Source of the DNA: JBBQBM01 sp964554485
GTDB taxonomy: Bacteria > Patescibacteriota > Saccharimonadia > Saccharimonadales > JAGQMS01
Assembly: GCA_964554485.1 (NCBI GenBank)
Contig: CAZKOX010000002.1
Coordinates: forward strand, 45,645 to 109,644
Length of the DNA stretch: 64,000 nucleotides
Direction of reading: 5' to 3'
Shown here: positions 6,670 to 15,171 of the stretch, piece by piece
How positions within the stretch are numbered: position 1 is the first letter of the stretch
How the letters are laid out: the number at the start of each line of letters is the position of its first letter
Made by a program: the position numbers and the translations under genes
Notes under the pieces: generated by a model
What the model saw: the letters and a program-made list of their open reading frames with translations, nothing else
Databases searched by the model: none
Told to the model about the DNA's origin: nothing

Positions 6670-9240
6670 CTACTGGGCTAGGTTTTGGAAAATGGCGATT
6701 TCGGCTTTGATCTTTTCGAGTAGCACTTCTTCACTTTCCAGCTGTGCTTTGGTCTCGGCTACAACATTTTCAGGGGCGTTTTTTACATACAACTTATTGT
6801 CTAACCTGGCTTTTAGTCGGTCGATGGATGCAAGTTTTTCATCTTTCGCATCATCAAGCTTTCGAAGGTAGGTATGAGCCGATCGGTTATCGATATCGAG
6901 CCAGGCATCTAACGGCACGCTGGTAAGGTGCATTCCCCTGCCCGCTTCAACCTCCTGGACTTTTGCCAAACGACCCAATCGAGTAATCATCTCGGCGTTT
7001 TCTAAAAGGAACGGTGCGTTCTTAAAGTATAGGCTTGGTTTTGCAACCTGAAGGGCCGAGCATATAAAACGCACCTCGCTAACAACATCTTTTAATAGCT
7101 CAAACTGAGCCACCGCCTGCTTATCGATTTTTTGGTTAATCTCTGGCCAGCTAGCAGATACCAACAAATTATTTTCGTCGTTGCCGTGGATGGTTTGCCA
7201 GATTGTTTCACTAACAAATGGCGCGAAAGGATGGCTGAGCTTCAGAACTGTTTCGAGTACAAACTTTAGCAATCCTGGATTAATAACAACCTTGCTTGCT
7301 TCGACATACCAATCGGCGATGTCATCCCAGACAAGGTGGTATAGCTCTTCGTAAGCCTCACCCAAACGGTAGTCATCAAGAGCCTTACTAATCACCTTTT
7401 CACTATGTTGTAATTTACTCAACACCCAATGATCGGCGGTAGTTATTGGAGCGGAATCTTTGTCCTGGATTTCATCTAGTTTGTTTTCGACAAACCTAGC
7501 CATATTCCAGAGTTTGTTTGCAAAATTGCGCCCGCTAACTAGTTTCGCGCCCCCAAATGGTTGATCTTTTCCAGCGCTTTGTCCGCTAACCAAACTTAGT
7601 CGAACAGCATCTGAGCCATATTCATCGAGTACCTTTATTACATCGACAACATTGCCGCGGCTCTTGCTCATTTTATGACCATGCTCATCTTGAATCATGC
7701 CATGGAGGTAGACCGTTTTAAACGGTACCTCGCCCGTTACATACAGACCAAAAATCATCATACGGCAAACCCATTGATATAAAATCTCTCGCCCGCACTC
7801 CATTAAGCCGTTCGGATAAAACTGCTTAAAGTCAGCACCATCAGGATAGTCTAGGGTAACGTAAGGCCATTGTCCGCTACTAAACCAAGTGTCAAAAACA
7901 TCGGGATCTCGTCGGTAGGTTTTACCTTTAACCTCAATCGTTTCGCTCGTTACATCTTCGTTAAATACCCAATTGTCGGGATCATCAATACTCTGGAAAG
8001 CCGGAATTGGTATACCCCAAGCTATTTGACGCGAGATGTTCCAGTCGCGTACGTTTTCAAGATATGCAATGGCGTCACGACCCTTTGAGGCTGGATAAAA
8101 TTTTACCTCCCCTTCCTTAATAGCTTTGACTGCTTTTGCAGCAAGTGGTTGCATGCTCACAAACCACTGATCACGGAGCAAAGGCTCGATAACGGTACCG
8201 CATTTATAGCAAACAGCAACCTGATTAGTGTAGTCTTTTTCATCTGTTAACTGACCTGCTTTTTTCAAATCCTCGACCACTGCCGCGCGAGCTTCTAGCA
8301 CCGATTGACCAACATATTTTTCTGGGACGTTTTGGTTCATTTTGCCTTCGTGGTCGATAACCGTAATCATTGGTAGATTATGCCGCCGAGCGACGTCGTT
8401 GTCGTTGAAGTCGTGGGCCGGGGTGATCTTCACCACCCCTGTTCCGAAGTCTTCCTCCACAAAGTCGTCGGCGATAACTGGGATGTCACGCTCTGTAAGC
8501 GGTATTCGAACGGTTTTTCCAACCAACTCCTTGGCTCTCGGATGATCAGGATGAATAGCTACGGCAGTGTCGCCGAACATTGTTTCTGGGCGAGTTGTTG
8601 CGACTTCGACTTCCCCGCTCCCATCGCTTAATTTGTATGATATCTGCCATAACTTACCAGTTTGCTCTTTGCGTTCAACTTCAATATCAGAAAAGCTAGT
8701 GCCATGGTGTGTACAGAAATTTACGAGTCTCTCACCTCTGTAGATCGAGCCATCGTCCCACATTTTTTTGAAGGTTGAATAGACAGTTTTGACGACTTTT
8801 TCGTCAAGTGTGTAAGTAAACCTAGTCCAGTCTAATGAAAGTCCCAGGCGTCGAAATTGATCGAAAAAGGTCGATTTATTTTGTTCGACAAAGTCCCAAA
8901 CTTGGGAATATAACTCTTCCCTACTGTAGTCAAAGCGAGTTTGACCCTTGGAGCTTAGGTATTTTTCATACACTACCCAAGTTTCCAGTCCGGCGTGGTC
9001 GGCGCCTGGTAGATATAGCACCGACTTCCCTTTTAACCTCTGATACCTAGCTATTATATCGGCGTATGCAAAAGTGGCGTGACCGACGTGCAAACCAGCG
9101 TTGGCGTTTGGCGGTGGCATTACAAGAGAGAAACTGTCTTCCTGGCTGGCTTTAACAGGCTTAAATGCCCCACTCTTTTCCCATAGGGCGTAGATGTCGG
9201 ATTCGTATTTTGATGGTTCGTATACTTTTTGCAGTTTCAT
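6670..9240 (-). CDS. valS: Valyl-tRNA synthetase
   Basis: 856 residues, a class I aminoacyl-tRNA synthetase charging tRNA-Val in the cytosol. The HIGH-type motif PPPNANAGLHVGH is at residues 42-54, the KMSKSRGNVVDV loop is in the middle of the protein, an editing (CP1) domain lies between them, and a short coiled-coil arm closes the C-terminus. The anticodon-binding domain precedes the arm. Length is close to the bacterial norm. Single-gene unit; about 290 nt without a gene lie upstream, with no T-box recognisable. Confidence 0.96.
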   Translation of the reverse strand: MKLQKVYEPSKYESDIYALWEKSGAFKPVKASQEDSFSLVMPPPNANAGLHVGHATFAYADIIARYQRLKGKSVLYLPGADHAGLETWVVYEKYLSSKGQTRFDYSREELYSQVWDFVEQNKSTFFDQFRRLGLSLDWTRFTYTLDEKVVKTVYSTFKKMWDDGSIYRGERLVNFCTHHGTSFSDIEVERKEQTGKLWQISYKLSDGSGEVEVATTRPETMFGDTAVAIHPDHPRAKELVGKTVRIPLTERDIPVIADDFVEEDFGTGVVKITPAHDFNDNDVARRHNLPMITVIDHEGKMNQNVPEKYVGQSVLEARAAVVEDLKKAGQLTDEKDYTNQVAVCYKCGTVIEPLLRDQWFVSMQPLAAKAVKAIKEGEVKFYPASKGRDAIAYLENVRDWNISRQIAWGIPIPAFQSIDDPDNWVFNEDVTSETIEVKGKTYRRDPDVFDTWFSSGQWPYVTLDYPDGADFKQFYPNGLMECGREILYQWVCRMMIFGLYVTGEVPFKTVYLHGMIQDEHGHKMSKSRGNVVDVIKVLDEYGSDAVRLSLVSGQSAGKDQPFGGAKLVSGRNFANKLWNMARFVENKLDEIQDKDSAPITTADHWVLSKLQHSEKVISKALDDYRLGEAYEELYHLVWDDIADWYVEASKVVINPGLLKFVLETVLKLSHPFAPFVSETIWQTIHGNDENNLLVSASWPEINQKIDKQAVAQFELLKDVVSEVRFICSALQVAKPSLYFKNAPFLLENAEMITRLGRLAKVQEVEAGRGMHLTSVPLDAWLDIDNRSAHTYLRKLDDAKDEKLASIDRLKARLDNKLYVKNAPENVVAETKAQLESEEVLLEKIKAEIAIFQNLAQ

Positions 9241-9330
9241 TGTTGGTTACAGATTACAGGTTACATTGCTACGTGTCTATAACCTCTAATCTATCGCCAG
9301 TCGTATAGCTAAAAACAAATTTTGACCTCT

Positions 9331-9346
9331 GTGTTCACGTGAAACA
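9331..9346. promoter_or_regulatory. Possible degenerate parS (ParB-binding) site
   Basis: GTGTTCACGTGAAACA matches 13 of 16 positions of the widespread chromosomal parS consensus TGTTTCACGTGAAACA. The right half-site is perfect; the left has three mismatches. It lies in the gene-free 9241-9532 interval between valS and tsaD, which otherwise holds AT-rich sequence and a short TGTAACC repeat near 9247-9270. Confidence 0.3.
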
Positions 9347-9532
9347 TTTTTTGACAACTAACATCAAAGGGATTGCGTACTGCACCCTAAAATCGTAGCC
9401 CACCAATATGTAATTTTGTTTCTAAAGATCAATCCGCATGGGTTTGCAGACATTCCCAAAACTTTTTGTTTTCAATCATTATTATACGCAAATTCACCAC
9501 TGTTACAATAGGTTGACAACTAATGAATAATA

Positions 9533-10627
9533 TTATGATGCTAGCATCTTTAGGCTAGGTTGAATCTCTAGAGTGTATGGATCCGCCGTCTCTGTTTTTA
9601 ACAAAACTTTAAAGCAACCAAGGGTCGCAACCATGGCGGCGTTGTCGGTGCAAAGTTTTCGGTCTGTGTATTCGATACCAACTGGTAAACGAGAGGCTAG
9701 TTGATGTCTGAGTTCATCGCTAGCTGCCACGCCACCAGCGATAATAACAGAGGCGGGTAGGTATTGTTTGTATGCAAGAACGGTTTTGTCTACGATAGTC
9801 TCGATTGCTATACGCTGAAAACTAGCAGCTATATTAGCCTTCTGAGCCTCAGAAAGTAGCCCAGGAAGCTCGGTTGAGGACAATGTGTGGTTATGACCGG
9901 TTAGACCTTGCGCGGTGCGTAAGACGGCTGTTTTGAGCCCAGAGAACGAAAAATTAAAATCACCAGAGACCTGAGCTTTAGGGAAGTTGAAGGCGTAGGC
10001 GTCGCCAACCTTGGCTTTTTCGGCGACGGATGGGCCACCGGGGTAGGGCAGACCGATCATTTTAGCGACCTTGTCGAAAGCCTCACCTATGGCATCATCT
10101 TGAGTTTTGCCTAGGATTTGATAGTTAAAGTGGTCTTTAAAGAGGACTAGTTGGGTGTGTCCACCAGATACGATTAGTGTCAAAATTGGGAACTTTGGTG
10201 CTGAAGCAGGCAGTTTGAACTTAGAAGATAGGGAAGGGGAGGTTTCGGTGATGAAGTTGGCGTATACGTGCGCTTCAACATGATTGATTGCGTATAAGGG
10301 TTTATTTAAGGCGATGGCTAGAGATCGAGCCGTCATAACACCGACGAGCAGAGATCCGCCCAAACCGGCGCCGTAAGTTACGGCAATTGCATCTATATCA
10401 TCCTTGGTTTGCGAAGCTTCGCGTAGGGCTTCATCTATAACAGGGATAATGGCTTCGATATGGCTTCGAGCGGCAACTTCCGGAACTACGCCACCGTAGG
10501 CTTTATGGATATCAATCTGACTAACGACGGTATTGCTAAGTAGACGACAAACTTGCGTTTGCTCGTCTATTTCAACAACCGCTGCGGCTGTCTCGTCGCA
10601 ACTAGTTTCTATTCCTAAAACTTTCAT
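9533..10627 (-). CDS. tsaD: tRNA N6-adenosine threonylcarbamoyltransferase TsaD
   Basis: 364 residues of the Kae1/TsaD ASKHA family, which with TsaB and TsaE transfers threonylcarbamoyl to A37 of ANN-decoding tRNAs. Visible signatures are VLGIETSCDETAAAV at the N-terminus, the metal-binding NHVEAHVYAN (HxxxH), SGGHTQLVL, and IAGGVAASDELR with the NAAMVA segment near the C-terminus. Length is normal. TATGCT lies 8 nt before the ATG, predicting a leaderless message. Confidence 0.95.
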   Translation of the reverse strand: MKVLGIETSCDETAAAVVEIDEQTQVCRLLSNTVVSQIDIHKAYGGVVPEVAARSHIEAIIPVIDEALREASQTKDDIDAIAVTYGAGLGGSLLVGVMTARSLAIALNKPLYAINHVEAHVYANFITETSPSLSSKFKLPASAPKFPILTLIVSGGHTQLVLFKDHFNYQILGKTQDDAIGEAFDKVAKMIGLPYPGGPSVAEKAKVGDAYAFNFPKAQVSGDFNFSFSGLKTAVLRTAQGLTGHNHTLSSTELPGLLSEAQKANIAASFQRIAIETIVDKTVLAYKQYLPASVIIAGGVAASDELRHQLASRLPVGIEYTDRKLCTDNAAMVATLGCFKVLLKTETADPYTLEIQPSLKMLAS

Positions 10628-10707
10628 TACTTATGAGCATACCAAAACAGATGATAATAAGATAAATGTTATTGCTTTTTAATAGTGCTTATGGTATGAT
10701 ATGAGTA

Positions 10708-11274
10708 ATGAACAAAAATAAACCTGAATTTGGTATTGAACCGAAAACCCCAACTCAGCGAGCAGAAACACTCCTTCAAAAAGCCGAACAGCAATTTGAT
10801 CGACTAGCTGCTAGCTTGCCTGAAGAAGTTGTCGCTCAAGTCGACGAAGTAATCATTGGTTTTTATCTCATTTGCGGAACAGATCGCAACAAACCTAAAG
10901 CACCAATTCTTGTAGATGAACACGATCTTGATGCCATCATTTCCCGTCATCCCAACAGTGATATGCAGTTGGTCTCTTTTCACAAAGATGCTTCGGGAAC
11001 ATGTGATTTACTAGCTCAGCTAGACCCAATAAAAGCTGACTCATATGTAGACAGACTTAGGCGAAGAGATCATTCTGTATCAAGATCGGACGTTATTATT
11101 AGCTGTTCACCCGAAGGACCATTAATCTGTGGAGCTCCGGTTGAAGAGGTTGAAGATATGTATGATCCCAATTCTGGTGTCGAAAGTCCCTTGACGCGCC
11201 TTGAACAGGTTATTAGGGATGTTGAAGAAGCGACAATAGTTAGGTATCCAAAACCAGAACCAGTTTCTAGGTAG
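10708..11274 (+). CDS. Hypothetical protein
   Basis: 188 residues, soluble, acidic, no family recognised. The N-terminal third has a helical segment (TPTQRAETLLQKAEQQFDRL), the middle alternates strands and helices, and the tail is charged. TATGAT stands 7 nt before the ATG, the local leaderless pattern, and codon use resembles that of the neighbours, so I regard it as a real gene. Ends 2 nt before the convergent FemAB-like gene. Confidence 0.7.
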   Translation: MNKNKPEFGIEPKTPTQRAETLLQKAEQQFDRLAASLPEEVVAQVDEVIIGFYLICGTDRNKPKAPILVDEHDLDAIISRHPNSDMQLVSFHKDASGTCDLLAQLDPIKADSYVDRLRRRDHSVSRSDVIISCSPEGPLICGAPVEEVEDMYDPNSGVESPLTRLEQVIRDVEEATIVRYPKPEPVSR

Positions 11275-11276
11275 CT

Positions 11277-12251
11277 CTATTTTCGGAGTTTTTTTATAGT
11301 CTTGGCGATTCGACGCCCAAAACGAATCGTAGCGTGTGACGTTTTATTTATTGGTAGTTCCCAGGTTCCAGAAAAGTTAACGTCGTGTCCACCAAAAGTG
11401 CGTTTAAATGCACTATAACCAGTGTAGGGGTGGTTCTTAACACCCTCTGGAATTACTCCGAAAAAGTCTAAGTGTTTTAGGCCCTTGGCTTTGGCTTCAA
11501 ATATCAAATAACAGAGTAGGGCAGAACCACAACTATGTTTTTTGGCTTCTTCTACCGAACCGGCATAAAGATAATATCGAGTCTTGTTTTCGACATCATC
11601 AGCATATAAAGCTCCGGCTAACCGCTTGCCGTTATGTAGGCAAAAAACAATGTCACTTTTTTCTTTTCCAAAAGTCTCAAGTAACGTAGCCATATATTCC
11701 GGGCTACGAGGGATTGTATGGGTGCGCTTACTGATAACTTGCATAAAGCCAGCAAAATCCTTCTGGCCTTTTGGGCTGCTATCGACCTCAAAGCTTAGAC
11801 CAAACTCTTCGCGGCGCCGCCAAACTCGTCTATTCAGGCTAGTCATGCCCATCAGCAGCTCGTCTTCGCTCGGCGAAAGGTCTAGAACCCAAGTCATGTT
11901 TGGCTGTAGATCGCGCGGGTTCTTGTATAATCCCAGCTTTTTTAGTGTCGACTTTTCAAAATAAGGATATGGGTCGACTCGAACATAGCTTGCCTTCTGG
12001 CTGACGGCTAATTCTTGAAGTGACTTTAAGGCTTCAGTAAGTGCCTTAGGACTACTAGCAACTGGACCGTAGGGGACATAGAGACGAGTAGAGGATTTGC
12101 CTAGCACCGGCTCAGATTCTTCCAAAACGGCTCGATACGACCAGCCGTTGCCGTTACTAGCGAAAGTTTTTCGGCCTAAAGCTTCTTGAAAACGCATCCA
12201 GTCTTTGGTTTGTGTGAGGTGGTTGACGGCTGCAGTAGTAATTTCGGGCAT
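11277..12251 (-). CDS. FemAB-family peptidoglycan bridge aminoacyltransferase
   Basis: 324 residues of the FemX/FemA/FemB (lipid II:amino acid transferase) family, a duplicated GNAT fold using aminoacyl-tRNA to add the first residues of the peptidoglycan cross-bridge on the cytosolic face. Family features are the N-terminal W.RFQEALG segment, WVLDLS, LNRRVWRRREEFGL, and the C-terminal HLDFFGV..GVKNHPYTGYSAFKRTFGG. The coiled-coil arm of staphylococcal FemA is missing, as in most non-staphylococcal members. It precedes the LysM-CHAP gene's 3' end on the same strand, both being cell-wall related. Confidence 0.88.
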   Translation of the reverse strand: MPEITTAAVNHLTQTKDWMRFQEALGRKTFASNGNGWSYRAVLEESEPVLGKSSTRLYVPYGPVASSPKALTEALKSLQELAVSQKASYVRVDPYPYFEKSTLKKLGLYKNPRDLQPNMTWVLDLSPSEDELLMGMTSLNRRVWRRREEFGLSFEVDSSPKGQKDFAGFMQVISKRTHTIPRSPEYMATLLETFGKEKSDIVFCLHNGKRLAGALYADDVENKTRYYLYAGSVEEAKKHSCGSALLCYLIFEAKAKGLKHLDFFGVIPEGVKNHPYTGYSAFKRTFGGHDVNFSGTWELPINKTSHATIRFGRRIAKTIKKLRK

Positions 12252-12288
12252 ATAACTACCATTTTACATTAAGTGGATTCTATTTTTG

Positions 12289-13239
12289 TTAACGGTAGAT
12301 ATACCACTGGAATCTGGTGATTGGTACTGGGCCAGGGAAGCGAACGCGCCCAAAATATCCAGGTAAACCGTTCATGTCGGAATATTCCATCATTGTGCCA
12401 TCGGCGCTGACGCTTTCGACAACTGCAACGTGACCAAAATAGCTCATGGAGTCGGACTGTGCGATAGCTCCGGGCACTGGAGTTTTGCTGACGATCCAAC
12501 CACTTGCTCGGGCGTTATCGTCCCAAGAGTAGGCGTTACCCCAGTTCGAAGGGACCTTGATTCGTGAGGCGACGTACCAAGTACAGTTGCCGGGAGCGTA
12601 ACTATTACCGCCATAAACAGCATTGCTAAACAGAAGACTATTAGTAAACGACTGAACAACAGGCTTTTTACCGTCAGGAATAAAAACGTACGTTCCGACC
12701 TTCAGTCCGGATACTTCAGCGTCGTTGAATGAGATTATTTTTGCTTCTGAGGCGCTGTATTTAGACGCAAGACTCTTCGGGGTATCGCCGCTAACTACCT
12801 TATGAACAATTCCAGTTCGGTTTCTTGGCGGCAGAATGAGTGTCTTGCCGATTGTTAGGCGGTCGCTAGAAAGATTGTTAGAATCGCGAATACTCTGCGA
12901 TGGGACATTATATTTTTGCGAAATACTAGACATCGTATCGCCGGACTGAACCACATACGTAATAATGTCGCTGGCTCCTAATGAGCTGTCTCCGGTAGCG
13001 ATAACTTGTGGCTTAATAACAGATGAGTCGTCGCTTGCTGCAAGTGATGAGATAGTAACAATAGAGTCGGCCTGGTTTGAGACGTTAACAGCAATTGGTG
13101 ATTGAGTCGCAATAGCCACATTGGCGGCAATGTCGGCGGCAGCGACGGTGTCAATTGGGGCGACAGTATCGCTTTTTTGGACACTTTGCTCGACGTTAGT
13201 ATTAAAATCTCTTGGCTTTGGACGGTCGTTAATAACCAA
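12289..13239 (-). CDS. LysM and CHAP domain cell-wall hydrolase (N-terminus interrupted)
   Basis: As an uninterrupted frame this is 316 residues from TTG 13239. It holds two LysM repeats (YVVQSGDTMSSISQKYN; VHKVVSGDTPKSLASKY) that bind peptidoglycan, and a C-terminal CHAP domain with catalytic Cys in APGNCTWYVA and His in YFGHVAVVESV. This should be an amidase/endopeptidase acting on the wall. The TTG is not the natural start: the frame stays open for 94 more codons upstream, encoding a basic stretch and a membrane anchor helix (RYGLVAVNILVILTAGYLV), back to a TAG at 13522-13524. Confidence 0.85.
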   Translation of the reverse strand: MVINDRPKPRDFNTNVEQSVQKSDTVAPIDTVAAADIAANVAIATQSPIAVNVSNQADSIVTISSLAASDDSSVIKPQVIATGDSSLGASDIITYVVQSGDTMSSISQKYNVPSQSIRDSNNLSSDRLTIGKTLILPPRNRTGIVHKVVSGDTPKSLASKYSASEAKIISFNDAEVSGLKVGTYVFIPDGKKPVVQSFTNSLLFSNAVYGGNSYAPGNCTWYVASRIKVPSNWGNAYSWDDNARASGWIVSKTPVPGAIAQSDSMSYFGHVAVVESVSADGTMMEYSDMNGLPGYFGRVRFPGPVPITRFQWYIYR

Positions 13240-13536
13240 ATAGCCAGCCGTTAGAATAACTAGAATATTAACCGCTACGAGTCCATAGCGGGTGATTAAG
13301 CGTCGGCTACTCTTGACGAGTGGGCGCTTTTTTAGAGTGCTCGGTTGTACGGCTGTCTTTAGTCCTTCAAGACCAAGACTGCGTCGCTTCGCAAAAATGC
13401 GTTTTCGGTCTTTGATACTAACTCCTGTTGTCCGAATTTTGAAATCTCTACCGAGATGGCGTTTTATTGCCCCTTTCGGACGTATCGGTAGGACGGAAAT
13501 CTCGGATTGGCCGAGACGTGCCTAAAGTGTCGGCAC
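13240..13536 (-). other. N-terminal part of the LysM-CHAP gene with in-frame TAG
   Basis: In the frame of the hydrolase, the sequence from GTG 13536 reads MPTL, stop (TAG, 13522-13524), ARLGQSEISVLPIRPKG and on into the basic segment and membrane helix. No ATG, GTG or TTG occurs between the TAG and 13239. An extended -10 (TGG-TATACT, 13546-13551 on the minus strand) is placed 9 nt before the GTG, as expected for the true, leaderless start. So the full gene is probably 12289-13536 with a nonsense change in codon 5, or the base is a sequencing error. Confidence 0.65.
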
Positions 13537-13600
13537 TGAAACATTAGTATACCAAATTAGCTACTATTTTCAAACCGCCCGTATCTGTTGGTGGTAGTTT

Positions 13601-13641
13601 TTATAAAAGAAAATGCCGCAGATGCGGTTAGCCTCTGCGGC
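13601..13641 (-). terminator. Rho-independent terminator of the 13.7-kb GC-rich gene
   Basis: On the minus strand GCCGCAGA and TCTGCGGC form an 8-bp stem, followed by ATTTTCTTTT. It closes the transcript of the gene at 13745-14035. Confidence 0.85.
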
Positions 13642-13692
13642 TGGTAGTCTTACGACTCGACAAAGCAGGTGCCTTGGAATCTGGAAGACTTT

Positions 13693-13736
13693 CCTGGAGA
13701 CGAGCGTGACTCTTGCGAGCCTCGCTCGTCTCCAGG
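13693..13736 (-). repeat. Strong hairpin in the 3' UTR
   Basis: CCTGGAGACGAGCG and CGCTCGTCTCCAGG form a perfect 14-bp stem 9 nt after the stop codon of the GC-rich gene, upstream of its terminator. It would shield the mRNA 3' end from exonucleases. Confidence 0.75.
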
Positions 13737-13744
13737 GTTGTCCA

Positions 13745-14035
13745 CTACTTGGAGCTGCGGACGTACCGCGACTTCATGTTGTCCGAGAGGGTCATCGCCC
13801 ACAACTTTGCCTGGTTGTAGGCGGAAACCATCGTCTGTGCGACCACCGCTTCTTCGCCCTTCACCACGACGACGATCTTGTCGTCATCCAGGCTGACCTC
13901 TCCGACGATGGAGAGATACTCGCTGAGTGCCGCCAGACCTTCGGTCGAGAGACCATCGATCTTGACCACGAATGTGCTGTCGCCCTTTGCCCGTTCGAGC
14001 TTGATGCTCGAGTGGATTGCCGTGCTGGTTCCCAC
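13745..14035 (-). CDS. GC-rich orphan small protein
   Basis: 96 residues starting at GTG 14035, with an excellent Shine-Dalgarno (GGAGGAAAGGAG, 7-nt spacing). Predicted as alternating strands and helices (STFVVKIDGL, KIVVVVKGEEAVVAQTMVSAY); no family recognised. Like the gene at 6034 it has G/C-rich third positions (GTCGTCGTG, CTCGAACGG) unlike the rest of the window, a near-consensus promoter, and robust 3' hairpins. This suggests a highly expressed or imported gene. No signal peptide, no cysteines. Confidence 0.72.
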   Translation of the reverse strand: MGTSTAIHSSIKLERAKGDSTFVVKIDGLSTEGLAALSEYLSIVGEVSLDDDKIVVVVKGEEAVVAQTMVSAYNQAKLWAMTLSDNMKSRYVRSSK

Positions 14036-14084
14036 TTGGGAACTCCTTTCCTCCCGTTCTTAGGCGGGGTAGTTGGACTATTTG

Positions 14085-14113
14085 TTTATACAACACAATT
14101 TTAGTATAGTCAA
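14085..14113 (-). promoter_or_regulatory. Promoter of the GC-rich gene at 13745
   Basis: Minus strand TTGACT, 17-nt spacer, TATAAA, predicting a start near 14078 and a leader of about 43 nt. It is back-to-back with the -10 (TATAAT, 14130-14135) of the plus-strand gene at 14144. Confidence 0.75.
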
Positions 14114-14143
14114 ATAGTATTTTTTGTTTTATAATATATACAA

Positions 14144-14779
14144 ATGTCAAATCCATATCTAAACCCTGAAGCTATCGGCAGACTAGGCCCTGAATTTAGT
14201 GAAGCTGAAAATAGGCAACATAAGACCGAAGCTATGCTTCTAAGAGCCGATGACCTACTGTCTGATGCTAATATGCACGATGCCTTACATTCGTGGAGTC
14301 GAAATATTGGAAGTAATAAAGTTGTTCCGAACTGCTCTGAATTACCATTTGGCTTTTCGCGCATGCGAATGATGCCGAACATTTCAGATAAACCAGAAAT
14401 CGATGGAATGACTGAGCTTGTTGATAGAGATTACGTCAAACTTCCGAGTAACGTACTGTTTGGAGTCAAGGAACTGTATCTTTTCGTGCCAGAAGAGGCG
14501 ACCGATATATTTCGGGAACCAGATATTCGAACTCCGATAGCTGTAGCGATAGTAACCTTCGGAATTAACCGAAACAACAGAACCTTCCTGCTTACCGGCG
14601 AAGGGGTATTCGAATTTAGTCGTCTAGGTGAATTATCTAAAGCTATCGCTGAAGGGCTTGTCTCTGAAGGCGTGCTTGGTGTTCCAGTACCTGGGGAAGA
14701 TTTTGAAGAACTACATAGGATACTATTCGACTCAACGGTGGTTGATCAAGACGGCAGAGAACCACTAGCAGACGACTAG
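14144..14779 (+). CDS. Hypothetical protein
   Basis: 211 residues, soluble and acidic, no recognised domain. The core (residues about 95-175) alternates hydrophobic strands and helices, and the ends are polar. TATAAT lies 8 nt before ATG 14144, the leaderless arrangement. Ends 6 nt before the groES promoter's -35, so it is a separate unit. Confidence 0.7.
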   Translation: MSNPYLNPEAIGRLGPEFSEAENRQHKTEAMLLRADDLLSDANMHDALHSWSRNIGSNKVVPNCSELPFGFSRMRMMPNISDKPEIDGMTELVDRDYVKLPSNVLFGVKELYLFVPEEATDIFREPDIRTPIAVAIVTFGINRNNRTFLLTGEGVFEFSRLGELSKAIAEGLVSEGVLGVPVPGEDFEELHRILFDSTVVDQDGREPLADD

Positions 14780-14785
14780 CTAGGC

Positions 14786-14815
14786 TTGACACGATTTTTA
14801 TTAATTAGTTAAAAT
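14786..14815 (+). promoter_or_regulatory. groESL promoter
   Basis: TTGACA, 18-nt spacer, TAAAAT, followed 12 nt later by a CIRCE operator, placing the operator in the early transcribed region. Confidence 0.75.
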
Positions 14816-14826
14816 TACATAACAAA

Positions 14827-14853
14827 CTAGCACTCGAATGGTCTAAGTGCTAA
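14827..14853 (+). promoter_or_regulatory. CIRCE operator (HrcA-binding)
   Basis: CTAGCACTC, 9-nt spacer, AAGTGCTAA. This matches the CIRCE consensus TTAGCACTC-N9-GAGTGCTAA at 16 of 18 positions. It predicts heat-inducible control of groES-groEL by the repressor HrcA, which is not in the window. Confidence 0.93.
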
Positions 14854-14881
14854 AATTAGGTTAAGTCAAAGGGAGAAAAAT

Positions 14882-15151
14882 ATGAGCGTACCAATTCAAC
14901 CACTTGCTGATTATGTAGTCGCCAAGGGCGAGGAAGCAGCCAGTAAAACCGCTAGTGGACTTTATCTGCCAGACGCCGCTACAGAAAAGCCAAAAACAGC
15001 AAAAGTGTTAGCACTCGGTGAAGATGTTAGTCGAGTAAAAATCGGCGACAAGATTATCTATAAGAGCTTTAGTACTACCGATGTTAAAGTCGGAGCCGAC
15101 GAATATATCTTAGTAAAAGAAGAAGACATTATTGCAACTGTAATTCGCTAG
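14882..15151 (+). CDS. groES: Co-chaperonin GroES
   Basis: 89 residues, the 10-kDa heptameric lid of the GroEL cage. The N-terminus (IQPLADYVVAKGEEAASKTASG), the mobile loop, and the C-terminal ILVKEEDIIATV match the Cpn10 family. The Shine-Dalgarno GGGAG lies 6 nt before ATG 14882. It is the first gene of the CIRCE-controlled operon, 20 nt before groEL. Confidence 0.95.
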   Translation: MSVPIQPLADYVVAKGEEAASKTASGLYLPDAATEKPKTAKVLALGEDVSRVKIGDKIIYKSFSTTDVKVGADEYILVKEEDIIATVIR

Positions 15152-15171
15152 TCAGCGAAAGGAGAATTTAT

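Noticed and set aside
9241..9532. T-box or other riboswitch before valS
   Set aside because: No TGGNACC box, specifier stem or terminator/antiterminator pair recognised. Only a short TGTAACC-type direct repeat and AT-rich sequence.
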